Below are positions 37,350-46,053 of a stretch of DNA of 64,000 nt, piece after piece (position 1 is the stretch's first letter; every line of letters begins with the position of its first letter). Origin of the DNA: RYN-230 sp963723595 (lineage in GTDB: Bacteria > Actinomycetota > Actinomycetes > Streptosporangiales > Streptosporangiaceae); assembly GCA_963723595.1 (NCBI GenBank), contig CAVRRQ010000009.1:1-64000 (forward strand), given 5' to 3'. The notes under the pieces were generated by a model. The model saw nothing but the letters and a program-made list of their open reading frames with translations, was not told the DNA's origin and ran no database searches. The translations under genes were made by a program, and so were the position numbers.

Positions 37350-39335
37350 CTAGGCCCGCCGGGCCGCGACGTAGGCCCGGACGTCGGCGACGCTCCACCA
37401 GCTGCCGCTGGACGCGGTCAGCGTGACGCGGACATAGCGGACCGGGCTGCCGTCCAGGCTGATGGTCGTGAGCTGGCCCGATCCGGCCCCGGCCGCGACC
37501 GGGCCGCTCCAGTCGGTGCCGTCCTGGCTCACGGTCACCGAGTAGCCGGCCGGGTAGTCCCCGGTGCTCGCGCCGGTGTCCAGGACGAGCCGGGCGAGCC
37601 GCTCGGGACGGCCGAGGTCGACCTGCAGGTACTGGCCGGGGGCCTGCGCCGCGCCGGTGGAGTAGCGGGTCGAGGCGTCGTCGTCGACCGCCTGGCTGGC
37701 GACGTCGCCGCTGCAGCAGGGATCGGCTGGGCCGGCCGGGACCGCCGTCGCCTGCCAGCCGGACGGGTCGAGGGCCTGCAGCCGCGGGGCAGGCCCGGGC
37801 GGCCGCGCCCAGCGGAACGTGGCGAGGGAGTCGCCGGGCAGGGTGTAGTTGAAGCTTTGCCCGTTCTCGCTGGCCGAGAAGCTCTGCGGGCTGTCGTTCT
37901 CGTTGTGCGCGACCAGGACCGTGGACCCGTCCGGGTTGGCGAAGGCGACGTCCATGATCTGGCCGTTCCATCCCGTGGTGCCGAACGAGGTACTGGCGAT
38001 CCGCACCGCGCCGGGGAGGACGAACCGGCTGAGATGGCCCAGGGCGTAGTACTCGGCATCAGGGGTCACGGTGTCGCCGGGGCCGACCGTGAGGATGCCG
38101 GTGCAGGTACCGCAGCCGCCGGTGTGCGGGCCGCCGCTGGGGTCGAGGGCCACGTTCCAGTTGACGACCGTCTTGGCCCAGTTCCGGGTGGAGCCGATCT
38201 CGAGATTGCGCGCCTGCCATTTAAGCGTGTCGGAAAAGGTGTTCGCCGGGTCGGCCGACTGGCTTCCCGAGCACTCCGTCTCGTAGATGTCCTCGTCCGG
38301 GAACTGATTGTGCAGTGCGGTCATCGCGCTGGGGTCGCCGTAGTAGCAGTGGTACGAGACCCCCGAGACCCACTGTGCCGCCGGGGACGAGAGCACTTCC
38401 TGCGCGTAGTCGTTGGTGTCGGAGGTCTCGTCCGGCGGGGTCGAGGCGATGTCGTTGGGGTGCTCGGACCAGTTGTGGTCGTAGGCGAGGATCTTGGTGC
38501 GGAGCCCGGCGCTGCGCAGCATGGGACCCAGTTGCTCGATGACCTTCTCTTCCTGGATGGCCGGCAGGTCCGTGCCCGGGTAGGTGCCGGGGGTGCGGTT
38601 CTGCGGCTCGTTCTGCACGGTGATGGCGTCGATCCGCACGCCCTGGGCCTGGTAGGCCTGCACGAACTTCAGCAGGTACAGGGCGTAGGAGCGGTAGATC
38701 GCCGGGCTGTCGATCAGCCGCCCGCCGATCAGCGAGCCGCCGGTCTTCATCCAGGCCGGCGGGCTCCAGGGAGTGGCCATGATGGTGAGCCGGGGATTGA
38801 TCCTCTCGGCCTCCCGCAGCAGCGGCAGGATCTGCGCCTCGTCGTGGGCGATGGAGAAGTGGCTCTGGGGGTAATCGGTCTGGCCGGCCGGCAGGTCGTC
38901 GTAGGTGTAGGCCGGGGTCGTGGTGAAGTCAGAGGCGCCGATCGGCTGGCGGAGGAAGTCCAGCCCGTCGCCCGTCACCGGGTCGAACAGCAGATGCATC
39001 GCGGCCTGCCGCGCGGCCGGCGAGAGCGTGTACAGCACCGCCGCCGACGAGTCCGTGATCGACCCGCCGAAGCCGGTCATGGTCTGGAAGGTGCGCGTGG
39101 GATCGATGGTCACGGCCAGGTTCGCCGGAGGGCTCGGGCTGAACGCCACCGGAGCCTGCTCGGCCAGCTTCTGCTGGCCATCGGCCGTGGTGATCCACAC
39201 CTGCACCGGCGGGGACAACGTGTCCCCGCCGCCTGCGGCCCGCGCCTGCGCCGGCGCTCCGGCGCCCAGCAGCAGGGCCGCCGCGCTAGCCGCGGCTACG
39301 CTGGCGCCCAGCGAATGCCTTCTCCACGTCTTCAT
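37350..39335 (-). CDS. Secreted GH30 beta-glycosidase with C-terminal F5/8C-like module
   Basis: 661 residues, intact. Signal peptide about 1-33. The GH30 barrel starts around TFQTMTGFGGSITDSSAAVL; acid/base E243 is in ITVQNEPQNRTPG and nucleophile E354 in IYETECSGSQ. A beta-sandwich side domain follows (to about residue 500), then a discoidin-like carbohydrate-binding module (about 520-661, VASQAVDDDASTRYSTGAAQ). GH30 of this type includes beta-1,6-glucanases and glucosylceramidases. ACACAGGAGC precedes the ATG. It is only 15 bases downstream of the second GH30 gene, so the two form an operon. Confidence 0.9.
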   Translation of the reverse strand: MKTWRRHSLGASVAAASAAALLLGAGAPAQARAAGGGDTLSPPVQVWITTADGQQKLAEQAPVAFSPSPPANLAVTIDPTRTFQTMTGFGGSITDSSAAVLYTLSPAARQAAMHLLFDPVTGDGLDFLRQPIGASDFTTTPAYTYDDLPAGQTDYPQSHFSIAHDEAQILPLLREAERINPRLTIMATPWSPPAWMKTGGSLIGGRLIDSPAIYRSYALYLLKFVQAYQAQGVRIDAITVQNEPQNRTPGTYPGTDLPAIQEEKVIEQLGPMLRSAGLRTKILAYDHNWSEHPNDIASTPPDETSDTNDYAQEVLSSPAAQWVSGVSYHCYYGDPSAMTALHNQFPDEDIYETECSGSQSADPANTFSDTLKWQARNLEIGSTRNWAKTVVNWNVALDPSGGPHTGGCGTCTGILTVGPGDTVTPDAEYYALGHLSRFVLPGAVRIASTSFGTTGWNGQIMDVAFANPDGSTVLVAHNENDSPQSFSASENGQSFNYTLPGDSLATFRWARPPGPAPRLQALDPSGWQATAVPAGPADPCCSGDVASQAVDDDASTRYSTGAAQAPGQYLQVDLGRPERLARLVLDTGASTGDYPAGYSVTVSQDGTDWSGPVAAGAGSGQLTTISLDGSPVRYVRVTLTASSGSWWSVADVRAYVAARRA

Positions 39336-39350
39336 GGTGCTCCTGTGTGG

Positions 39351-41279
39351 TCAGCTCTGCGCGGTGAGGGTGAAGTTCTGGTTGCCGCCGCCCGTGCACG
39401 CCCACTGCTGCAGGGGCGCTCCGTCGGCGGTGGAGGCGTTGGTGACGTCGAGGCATTCGCTGCTGTTATTGCGCGGCGTGAAGCTGTACGAGCCGTCGGC
39501 ATGCTGGACCGGCAGCCACTGCTGGTTGGTGCCGCCGCCGTAGGTCCACAGCTGGATCGGCACGCCGTTGCCCGTGGCGCTGGCCCCGCCGGTGACGTCC
39601 CAGCCCAGCGTGGGTGCGTTGCGGGTGACCACCTTGTCGTAGCCGCTGTCCGTGGGCTGGAACTGCCACTCCTGGTTGGTGTTACCGCTGGCGCAGGTCC
39701 ACTGCTGGACGGTGGTGCCGTTAGCGGTACCACCGTTAGTGGCGTCCGCGCACTTGCCGCTGCCTGCGTTGACGACCTGGTACCACGTGCTGCTGCTGAT
39801 GCCGGGGCTGCCCCCGCCGCCGGTGGCCGGGCCGGGGGTCCAGGTGAACGTGGCCACGGCCTTGGCCGGCAGGGTGTAGGTGAAGTACTGGCCGTTCTCG
39901 TCGACGTTGAAGGTGTGCGCGCTGGAGGGATCGGCGTTCAGGACGATCAGCGCATCCGAGCCGTCGGGGTTGGCGAAGGCGACATCCTCGACGTTGCCTG
40001 ACCCGAAGGTGTTGGAGTCGATGCGCACCGCACCCGGCTTCACGAACTTGCTGGCCTGGCCGAGGACGTAGTACTCGGCGTTGTAGGTCGCGGTGCCGGC
40101 CGTGTTGTTCACCGTCACCACCCCGGTGCAGGTCGTGCAGTTCATGCTCGGGCCGCCGCTGGGGTCGAGCGCCATGTTCCAGGTGACGACGGACTTGGCC
40201 CAGTTACGGGTCGCGCCGATGATCAGGTTCTCGGTCTGCCAGTCCAGCGAGTCGGAGAAGGTATTGGCTGGATTGGCGGACTGGGTGCCCGAGCACTCGG
40301 TGAAGTAGGTGTCCTTGGCGGGGTACGCGTTGTGCACGGTGGTCTGGGCGCTGGGATCGCCCGCGTAGCAGTGCCAGGCGATGCCCGCGGTGTACTGGGC
40401 GGCGGCCGCATCCCCGAGGATCGTCAACGGGTACGTGGTGTCGTTCCAGTTGTGGTCGTAACCGAGGATCTTCGTGCTGAGGCCGGCGTTCTGGATCGCC
40501 GGGCCCAGGTCGTTCGCGATGAACGAGGCCTCGTCGGTGGCCGACATCGTGGACCCCGGATAATTTGAGGGAGAGTACTCAGGCTCGTTCTGCGGAGTGA
40601 TCAGCGAAACCGGGACACCCGCGCTCTGGTAGGCCTGCAAGAACTTCACCAGGTAGTTCGCGTAGGCCTGGTCGTCCGCGCTGAGCAGCGATCCGCCGAT
40701 CATGGAGCCGCTGCTCTTCATCCAGCCCGGCGGGCTCCAGGGCGTGGCCATGATCGTGGTGGCCGGGTTCAGCTGCCGGGCCTGCTGCAGGATCGGCAGG
40801 ATGTAGGCGGTGTCGTGGGAGATCGAGAAGTTCGCCAGCGACGGATCCGTCTGCCCGGCCGGCATGTCGTCGTAGCTGTACAGCGAGCGGGAGAAGTCGG
40901 ACGCGCCGATCGGCTGGCGCAGGAAGTCCAGCCCGATGCCCTGGCTCGGGTCGAACAGCTTCGTCATGATCGCGTTGCGCAGTGGTGAGTTCGCGACGAG
41001 CCACGCTGAGGAGTCGGTGAACGAGGCGCCGAAGCCCGTCATGGTCTGGTACGTGGTGGCCGGGTTCACGGTGATCGTCTGGCTCGCGGAGCCGCTGCCG
41101 GCCGCGAATGCCGTCCCGGCCTGCGGAGCCAGCAGCTGACTCTGGTCCGCGGTGGTCTCCCAGACCGATACGACCGCCCCGGACGCGGCGCGGGCCGGGT
41201 CGGTGCTGACCGCCGCGGCCCCCGTCGCGGCCAGTGCCGCCGTGCCCAGTAAGACCAGCATGATCCTGATACGAGACAT
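39351..41279 (-). CDS. Secreted GH30 beta-glycosidase with C-terminal CBM13
   Basis: 642 residues, intact. Signal peptide about 1-31. Same barrel as its neighbour: TYQTMTGFGASFTDSSAWLV, acid/base E232 in LITPQNEPEYSPS and nucleophile E328 in TYFTECSGTQSA. After the beta-sandwich, a glycine-rich linker leads to a ricin-type CBM13 (about 505-642) with WTCASGNTNQEWQFQPTDSG and WACTGGGNQNFTL repeats. The paralogue differs mainly in its binding module. The first gene of the pair, it has AGGAGTG before the ATG and a well-placed promoter; divergent from the LacI gene, its probable regulator. Confidence 0.9.
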   Translation of the reverse strand: MSRIRIMLVLLGTAALAATGAAAVSTDPARAASGAVVSVWETTADQSQLLAPQAGTAFAAGSGSASQTITVNPATTYQTMTGFGASFTDSSAWLVANSPLRNAIMTKLFDPSQGIGLDFLRQPIGASDFSRSLYSYDDMPAGQTDPSLANFSISHDTAYILPILQQARQLNPATTIMATPWSPPGWMKSSGSMIGGSLLSADDQAYANYLVKFLQAYQSAGVPVSLITPQNEPEYSPSNYPGSTMSATDEASFIANDLGPAIQNAGLSTKILGYDHNWNDTTYPLTILGDAAAAQYTAGIAWHCYAGDPSAQTTVHNAYPAKDTYFTECSGTQSANPANTFSDSLDWQTENLIIGATRNWAKSVVTWNMALDPSGGPSMNCTTCTGVVTVNNTAGTATYNAEYYVLGQASKFVKPGAVRIDSNTFGSGNVEDVAFANPDGSDALIVLNADPSSAHTFNVDENGQYFTYTLPAKAVATFTWTPGPATGGGGSPGISSSTWYQVVNAGSGKCADATNGGTANGTTVQQWTCASGNTNQEWQFQPTDSGYDKVVTRNAPTLGWDVTGGASATGNGVPIQLWTYGGGTNQQWLPVQHADGSYSFTPRNNSSECLDVTNASTADGAPLQQWACTGGGNQNFTLTAQS

Positions 41280-41344
41280 GGCACTCCTCGGCGGTCCAAG
41301 TCGTGTAACAAATGAAACACAACTGGAACATTTCTGATATGCAG

Positions 41345-41373
41345 ATGTAATCAGCCCGGAACATGACTGTCAA
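41345..41373 (-). promoter_or_regulatory. Predicted promoter of the GH30 pair with flanking repeats
   Basis: Minus strand TTGACA (41373-41368), 17-base spacer, TTACAT (41350-41345). GGAACAT occurs at 41325-41331 and 41358-41364 on the plus strand, 33 bases apart (about three helical turns), once in the spacer and once after the start of transcription. The spacer also overlaps CTGAT-N11-ATCAG (41334-41354). These are candidate LacI-family contact points. Confidence 0.55.
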
Positions 41374-41410
41374 TGGCCTGGGACGGGAAGGTCAGCAGCG
41401 CTTCCGCCAC

Positions 41411-41439
41411 TGAATTCCACGGAGATGCTCCGCTATGAT
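41411..41439 (+). promoter_or_regulatory. Possible promoter of the LacI gene
   Basis: TATGAT (41434-41439) is a good -10; the TGAATT 17 bases upstream is a weak -35. Transcription would start about 20 bases before the GTG of the regulator. Confidence 0.35.
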
Positions 41440-41468
41440 CTGGTCATGAAACAGCGGGATGTAACAGC

Positions 41469-42515
41469 GTGAGCAGCCCGGCTGGCCGCCGCGCGACCGT
41501 CCGGGACATCGCCGCACAGACCGGAGTGTCGATCGCCACCGTCTCCCGGGTGCTCAACGACCAGGAGCACGTGGCGCCGCAGACCCGCGACCTCGTCCGG
41601 CAGGCCGTGCAGCGCCTCGGCGATCAGGCGCCCGGCCCGCGGGCGGCCCCCGCCCGCGCCGCGACCGGCGCCGTGTACCTGCGCTGCCCGTATCTCCTTA
41701 CCGACTACTTCGGCCTGATCGTGTCGTCCATCGCCGAGACGCTGGAGCTGCACGGCCGGCAGCTGCTGCTCAATGCCGGGGAAGCCGCCCAGTCGGAGAC
41801 GGTCCTGCCGTCGCTCGCCGCCCGGCCCGGCATCAGCGGTGCCATCGTCGTGCTGCCCCCGGAGCCCAGCGAGCAGCTGGTGGCCCTGCGGGCGCGGGGG
41901 TTCCCGTTCGTCGTGGTGGACCCGCGCACCCCGATGCCGCGCGACATCGCCGCGGTGTCGGCGGCCCACTTCGCCGGCTCGCGCAGTATCAGCAGCCACA
42001 TCGTCAACCTCGGGCACCGGCGTATCGGCGTCATCGCCGGGCCGCCCGACTGGCTGGCGAGCGAAGGCCGCCTCGCCGGCCACGCCTCGGCGCTCGCCGA
42101 CGCCGGGGTCCTGCCTGATCCCGCCCTGGTCCGCGCCGGGGAACCGACGGCCCAGTTCGGCTACCAGGCCGCCGGGGAGCTGCTCGACCTGCCGCAGCGG
42201 CCCACGGCCCTGATCGGATTCAACGACAAGGCTGCCGTCGGCGCGATCACCGCGGCGGCCGAGCGCGGCCTGCGCATCCCTGAGGACCTGTCCGTGGCCG
42301 GCTTCGACGATATCGACCTGGCCCGGGCCACCCGCCCGATGCTCACCACGGTGCGCCAGCCGCTGCAGGAGATGGGCCGCATCGCGGTCAGCCTGCTCAT
42401 CCGGCTGCTCGAGCGCCAGCGCCTGGACGCGCTGCACATCGAGCTGGCCACCGAGCTGGTCGTCCGCGGGTCTACCGGCCCGGCTCCGGCGAACTCCAGG
42501 CGCCAGCTGGGGTAG
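41469..42515 (+). CDS. LacI family transcriptional regulator
   Basis: 348 residues. The N-terminal helix-turn-helix and hinge read ATVRDIAAQTGVSIATVSRV then LNDQEHVAPQTRDLVRQAVQ. The periplasmic-binding-like core follows, with LGHRRIGVIAGPPDWLASEG and ALIGFNDKAAVGAITAAAER before VAGFDDIDLARATRPMLTTV, all typical. GTG start. It would bind a sugar or oligosaccharide and control the divergent GH30 operon. No sugar transporter lies near, so the inducer would need a transporter elsewhere. Confidence 0.92.
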   Translation: MSSPAGRRATVRDIAAQTGVSIATVSRVLNDQEHVAPQTRDLVRQAVQRLGDQAPGPRAAPARAATGAVYLRCPYLLTDYFGLIVSSIAETLELHGRQLLLNAGEAAQSETVLPSLAARPGISGAIVVLPPEPSEQLVALRARGFPFVVVDPRTPMPRDIAAVSAAHFAGSRSISSHIVNLGHRRIGVIAGPPDWLASEGRLAGHASALADAGVLPDPALVRAGEPTAQFGYQAAGELLDLPQRPTALIGFNDKAAVGAITAAAERGLRIPEDLSVAGFDDIDLARATRPMLTTVRQPLQEMGRIAVSLLIRLLERQRLDALHIELATELVVRGSTGPAPANSRRQLG

Positions 42516-42610
42516 AGCTGGTCATCCAGCGCCAGGCCACCGCCGCCGCGCCCGGAAGCATCCCTGGTCCGGGGGGACGGTACGCGCCGCCCGCTGATGG
42601 TAGCCTTGCG

Positions 42611-42627
42611 TAGTCATATAGTGACTA
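42611..42627. promoter_or_regulatory. Palindrome TAGTCA-TATAG-TGACTA
   Basis: A perfect 6-base inverted repeat in an AT-rich patch about 75 bases upstream of the lectin-like gene. The form suggests a dimeric repressor such as a GntR- or MarR-type protein, not encoded next to it. Confidence 0.45.
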
Positions 42628-42702
42628 AATGTAGTTCATCTCTCGATAAGCACATGACGGCCAGCCAGGCAGGATCGAGCGCGATCTTAGGGGGGACTGA
42701 CC

Positions 42703-43638
42703 ATGCCTATCCCTGGCAAGCCGGCCGCGGCCGTGGCCGCGGGCCTGGTGATGCTGGCCGCGGGGCCAGCGAGCGCGTCCATCGCCTCACCGCGCGCGGC
42801 GGGGTCGCCGCGGGCGGCGGGGTCGCCGCGGGCGGCGGCGGGAGGCACGTCAGCCAGCGCTTCGCCGGCCTCGGAGAGGTACGTCGATCTCAGCTTCGAC
42901 GTCAAGAACCTGCAGGACAGCCTGTCTATGAGATTTAACCCCGCCGGCATCGTGTCGGACAACGGCGGGATCGCCATGGCCCGCTCTGGCGCCATGAGCG
43001 CGGTCTACCTCGGAGGACTCGTTTTCCTTCTGGGTGTCTCCGGCCGCGCACCGCTCGACGCGGTGGCGACTTACACGCTCAGAGCCGACGCTGCGGTGGT
43101 CACGGGGGACGCCACGGTCCCCGCCGGGGCCACTGTCACCGTCACGAACTCCGACACCGGCCAGAAGCTGGACCTGCATACCGGTCCCTTCTCCATCCCC
43201 ACGGGCCTCGGCGCGGGCCGCGACCAGGAGGTGACGTTCTCGCCGGTGGTGGCGGCGGGTAAGGCCATCACCGGTGCCGCCCTGCCCGCGCGGCCTGTCG
43301 AGCTGAAAGAATTTACCGGCTCACCCGCGCAGGTCTGGAGGATCCCCCACCCCGACAGCGGTTCGCTTACGGAGATCATCAATAAGCAGACGGGACTCTG
43401 CCTCGACGCCGCTCATCATGCGGCCGGCGCGAAGGTGATCACCACGATCTGCGACGGCTCGGAACACCAGCAGTGGACTGAGCGCCAGCGGCCGAATGGC
43501 AGCTGGCGGCTATCGCAAGGGCGGTCAGGCCCGGTCCTGCAAGCTGCGGTCTCCGCCCGGACCAGCCGCGTCCGGCTGGAGCCGCTGACCAGCCCGAGGA
43601 AGCTCAGGAACTGGCTGAGGCGCACCAGGGTGGGGTAG
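42703..43638 (+). CDS. Secreted protein with C-terminal ricin-type lectin domain
   Basis: 311 residues. Signal peptide about 1-26; then a short tandem repeat of RAAGSP (three units, coded by 15- to 18-base repeats) that acts as a spacer. The middle (about 60-195) has no family I know; it starts ERYVDLSFDVKNLQDSLSMR and contains a hydrophobic stretch VYLGGLVFLLGVSG. The end (about 205-311) resembles a CBM13/ricin repeat with TGLCLDAAHHAAGAKVITTI and SEHQQWTERQRPNGSWRL. GGGGGG-type ribosome site present. Possibly a glycan-binding surface protein; function uncertain. Confidence 0.65.
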   Translation: MPIPGKPAAAVAAGLVMLAAGPASASIASPRAAGSPRAAGSPRAAAGGTSASASPASERYVDLSFDVKNLQDSLSMRFNPAGIVSDNGGIAMARSGAMSAVYLGGLVFLLGVSGRAPLDAVATYTLRADAAVVTGDATVPAGATVTVTNSDTGQKLDLHTGPFSIPTGLGAGRDQEVTFSPVVAAGKAITGAALPARPVELKEFTGSPAQVWRIPHPDSGSLTEIINKQTGLCLDAAHHAAGAKVITTICDGSEHQQWTERQRPNGSWRLSQGRSGPVLQAAVSARTSRVRLEPLTSPRKLRNWLRRTRVG

Positions 43639-43650
43639 GGGCGCTTCGGG

Positions 43651-44175
43651 CTAGCGGCCCCCGGGTCCGGGCCGGACTACATAGGCGCGCCGGTTCTTCT
43701 TCCGCCAGCCGAACTGGGTCACGTAGAGCTCGCCGTGCAGGTCACGCTCCATGCGCCGGGCCCGGGAGTACTGGAACCCGGTGATGGCGGGTGCGGCGAG
43801 TGCGATGCCCACGCCGACTACCTCCTGAGGGCGTTGCGCCAGGCCCCAGTACGTCAGGCCCGCGTAGGCGGCCGCCGCCAGGCTGCCGTACACCGCGACC
43901 TGCGGCCAGATCGACGCGACCGGCGGCAGTTCGGCCTGTGACACGGCCAGCGGTTCGGGGGGATCCGCGATGCCCCGCCGCAGCACGAGCAGCATGATCC
44001 CGCCGTAGAAGACGGCCTCAGCGGCGATAACCACGACCGTCTGCGCCCTGTCATCCGCTAGCGCGATCGTGACCGCGACCATCGGGACGGATAGGGCCAG
44101 GCACACGATGACCCAGATGCGGCTGGCCGGCACCAGGGCGATCACGTTTTTCCGGGGCGCAGCGAGGACGGTCAT
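43651..44175 (-). CDS. Hypothetical four-helix membrane protein
   Basis: 174 residues with about four hydrophobic segments: IWVIVCLALSVPMVAVTIAL, VVVIAAEAVFYGGIMLLVLR, VAVYGSLAAAAYAGLTYWGL and VVGVGIALAAPAITGF. The basic tail (YSRARRMERDLHGEL, GWRKKNRRAYVV) suggests a cytoplasmic C-terminus. No family recognised. Convergent with the lectin-like gene and just downstream of the iron-permease-like gene. Confidence 0.6.
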   Translation of the reverse strand: MTVLAAPRKNVIALVPASRIWVIVCLALSVPMVAVTIALADDRAQTVVVIAAEAVFYGGIMLLVLRRGIADPPEPLAVSQAELPPVASIWPQVAVYGSLAAAAYAGLTYWGLAQRPQEVVGVGIALAAPAITGFQYSRARRMERDLHGELYVTQFGWRKKNRRAYVVRPGPGGR

Positions 44176-44212
44176 GCCTGCCAGGTACCAGTTTCAGCCT
44201 CAGGTATGCGGC

Positions 44213-44671
44213 TTACCTGGCGACCCGGTCAGCGTGCTCGTCGAGGGCGCTCTGCCGGATCTGCTCATGCTCGTGCCGGGTGGCGCGCAGCTCCCGGTCA
44301 GAGGCGTGCTCCAGCGCCAGCAGGGTGTTGTTGGCCTCCGGCAGCACCCGCAGGATCTCATCGAGCTTGCGCTGGGTGGCCGCCTGATGGCGGGCCTGCG
44401 TGTGCTGGATGACGAAGACCATCACCACCGTGACCGCGGCCACCAGCGTCTGGAAGGCCCGCTCCCACAAATTCGGGAAACCGAACGCGACACTCAGAAG
44501 TACCCACGCCAGGCCGGCGGCCAGCACGCTGACCGCCGTCAGAGGATGCCCCGTCCAGCGGTCCACCCCCCAGAGCAGCCGGCTGCCCTTCGACCGTCCC
44601 TCGTGAACGGGGGCGGGCAGCCCGGCCTCGTCGGCCACGGACTGCGTGTATCCCTCGTTCACTGCACCCAC
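44213..44671 (-). CDS. Low-affinity iron permease family protein
   Basis: 152 residues. GTG 44671 is preferred because GGAG lies five bases upstream; a longer frame reaching 44773 has an arginine-rich N-terminus. Two membrane helices (AVSVLAAGLAWVLLSVAFGF and VAAVTVVMVFVIQHTQ) are followed by HQAATQRKLDEILRVLPEAN and LALEHASDRELRATRHEHEQ, the typical charged C-terminal region of the bacterial PF04120 family. Its substrate in bacteria is not proven. Confidence 0.8.
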   Translation of the reverse strand: MGAVNEGYTQSVADEAGLPAPVHEGRSKGSRLLWGVDRWTGHPLTAVSVLAAGLAWVLLSVAFGFPNLWERAFQTLVAAVTVVMVFVIQHTQARHQAATQRKLDEILRVLPEANNTLLALEHASDRELRATRHEHEQIRQSALDEHADRVAR

Positions 44672-44966
44672 CAGAGCTCCAGACTTCGTCGTTTCCTGCC
44701 ATCGGCGGGCATCGAGGCACACTCGCCTGCCAGCTGGCAGGCGGCGCAGCCGGAACGACCCGGTAACCCGCACGGTGCGGCCAGTAGCGGTGCGCCCAGC
44801 AGCGGCGATCTGCCGAGGGGACGGTCAGCGGCCAGGGACTGGCCCGCGCACCGGGGCACGTTCCTTGTGGCCCAGGTGGTCAACAGCCGGGCGCCCGCTG
44901 ATCTTCCCGGCCCGGGATTCACGGCGGCCGCCGCCGGACTTCCGCCGTCCATCGCGTCTTCGCGGT

Positions 44967-45587
44967 TCACTCGAAACTGGATGTGTCGCCTGCCCCGCGG
45001 CGCACGATCTCGGGCTTCTCCAGGGAGAAGTCGATCACCGTGGTCGGCTCGGTGCCGCAGTCGCCGGAGTCGATCACCGCCTCCACGGCGTGGTCAAGCT
45101 GCTCAGCGATCTCCCACCCCTGGGTCATGGGCTCGTCCTGGCCGGGGAGCAGCAGGGTGCTCGAGACGAGCGGCTCGCCGAGCTCGGCGAGCAGCGCCTG
45201 GGTTACCAGGTGGCGGGGGATCCGCACCCCGACGGTCTTCTTCCCCGGGTGCTGCAGCCTGCGCGGCACCTCCTTGGTCGCGGGCAGGATGAAGGTATAA
45301 CTGCCCGGGGTCGCCGCCTTGATGGCCCGGAACACCGGTTTGGCCACGTACACGAACTGGCCTAGCTGGGCGAAGTCCTGGCACACCAGCGTGAGGTGAT
45401 GCCGGTCGTCGAGCTGGCGGATCGACCTGATCCTGGTGATACCGTCCGCGTTGCCGAGCTGGCACCCGAGCGCGTAGCAGGAGTCTGTCGGGTAGGCGAT
45501 CACGCCGCCTGCGCGCACGATGTCGGCGATCTGCACGATCGCCCGCCGCTGCGGGTTGGCCGGATGAACGTCAAAGTACCTGGCCAT
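44967..45587 (-). CDS. YrdC/Sua5 family L-threonylcarbamoyladenylate synthase
   Basis: 206 residues. Makes threonylcarbamoyl-AMP from Thr, bicarbonate and ATP for t6A modification of tRNA. The first motif reads GGVIAYPTDSCYALGCQLGN; later GSYTFILPATKEVPRRLQHP and TVGVRIPRHLVTQALLAELG are family blocks. This is the shorter form lacking the Sua5 C-terminal domain and resembles the E. coli YciO subgroup, for which tRNA function is less certain. Complete, ATG start. Confidence 0.82.
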   Translation of the reverse strand: MARYFDVHPANPQRRAIVQIADIVRAGGVIAYPTDSCYALGCQLGNADGITRIRSIRQLDDRHHLTLVCQDFAQLGQFVYVAKPVFRAIKAATPGSYTFILPATKEVPRRLQHPGKKTVGVRIPRHLVTQALLAELGEPLVSSTLLLPGQDEPMTQGWEIAEQLDHAVEAVIDSGDCGTEPTTVIDFSLEKPEIVRRGAGDTSSFE

Positions 45588-45707
45588 GCCACGAGCTTAG
45601 GATCATCACCGCCCCGCGTCGGCCGGTATCCCCGTACTGCCCGATCGAGCACCGCCGGGCCGGTGCGTGACTACGTTCCCGCCCGGATTCCTCGGCGCGA
45701 TGATGTT

Positions 45708-45977
45708 CGGTTCCTGCCGCTGACCCACCTCGCGATAGCGTTCGTGATCGCGCACCCCGCCGTGACCGCGGCCCTTCTGGGCCCGCGCACGATGGAGCAG
45801 CTCGACGACCTGCTCGCCGGCACCGAGATCGAGCTCAGCGACGAGATCCTGGACCGCATCGACGAGATCGTCCCGCCCGGCACCGACGTCGGCCAGCTCG
45901 ACATGGCGTATAACCCGCCCGCCGTCGTGAAGCCGGCCCTGCGGCGACGCCCGGCCGGCGAACGGACCGCCGCGTAG
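45708..45977 (+). pseudogene. Aldo/keto reductase, C-terminal fragment
   Basis: About 90 residues: PLTHLAIAFVIAHPAVTAAL, LGPRTMEQLDDLLAGTEIEL and ILDRIDEIVPPGTDV are the last helices of an aldo/keto reductase. The first 230 or so residues, including the catalytic D-Y-K-H set, are absent; the bases upstream belong to the convergent YrdC gene's promoter side and do not encode them. A clipped remnant. Confidence 0.8.
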
Positions 45978-46053
45978 GGCGAATCGGATCCGCGCTGCGG
46001 AGGAGACACGCCTGGCGCAGGACAGCTCCGAACGATCACTCCCCGTGACGCCG

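Noticed and set aside
36567..40001. A very long open frame (1144 codons) on the plus strand
   Set aside because: Most of it is antisense to the two well-supported GH30 genes and it has the arginine/glycine-rich composition of a shadow frame in high-GC DNA.
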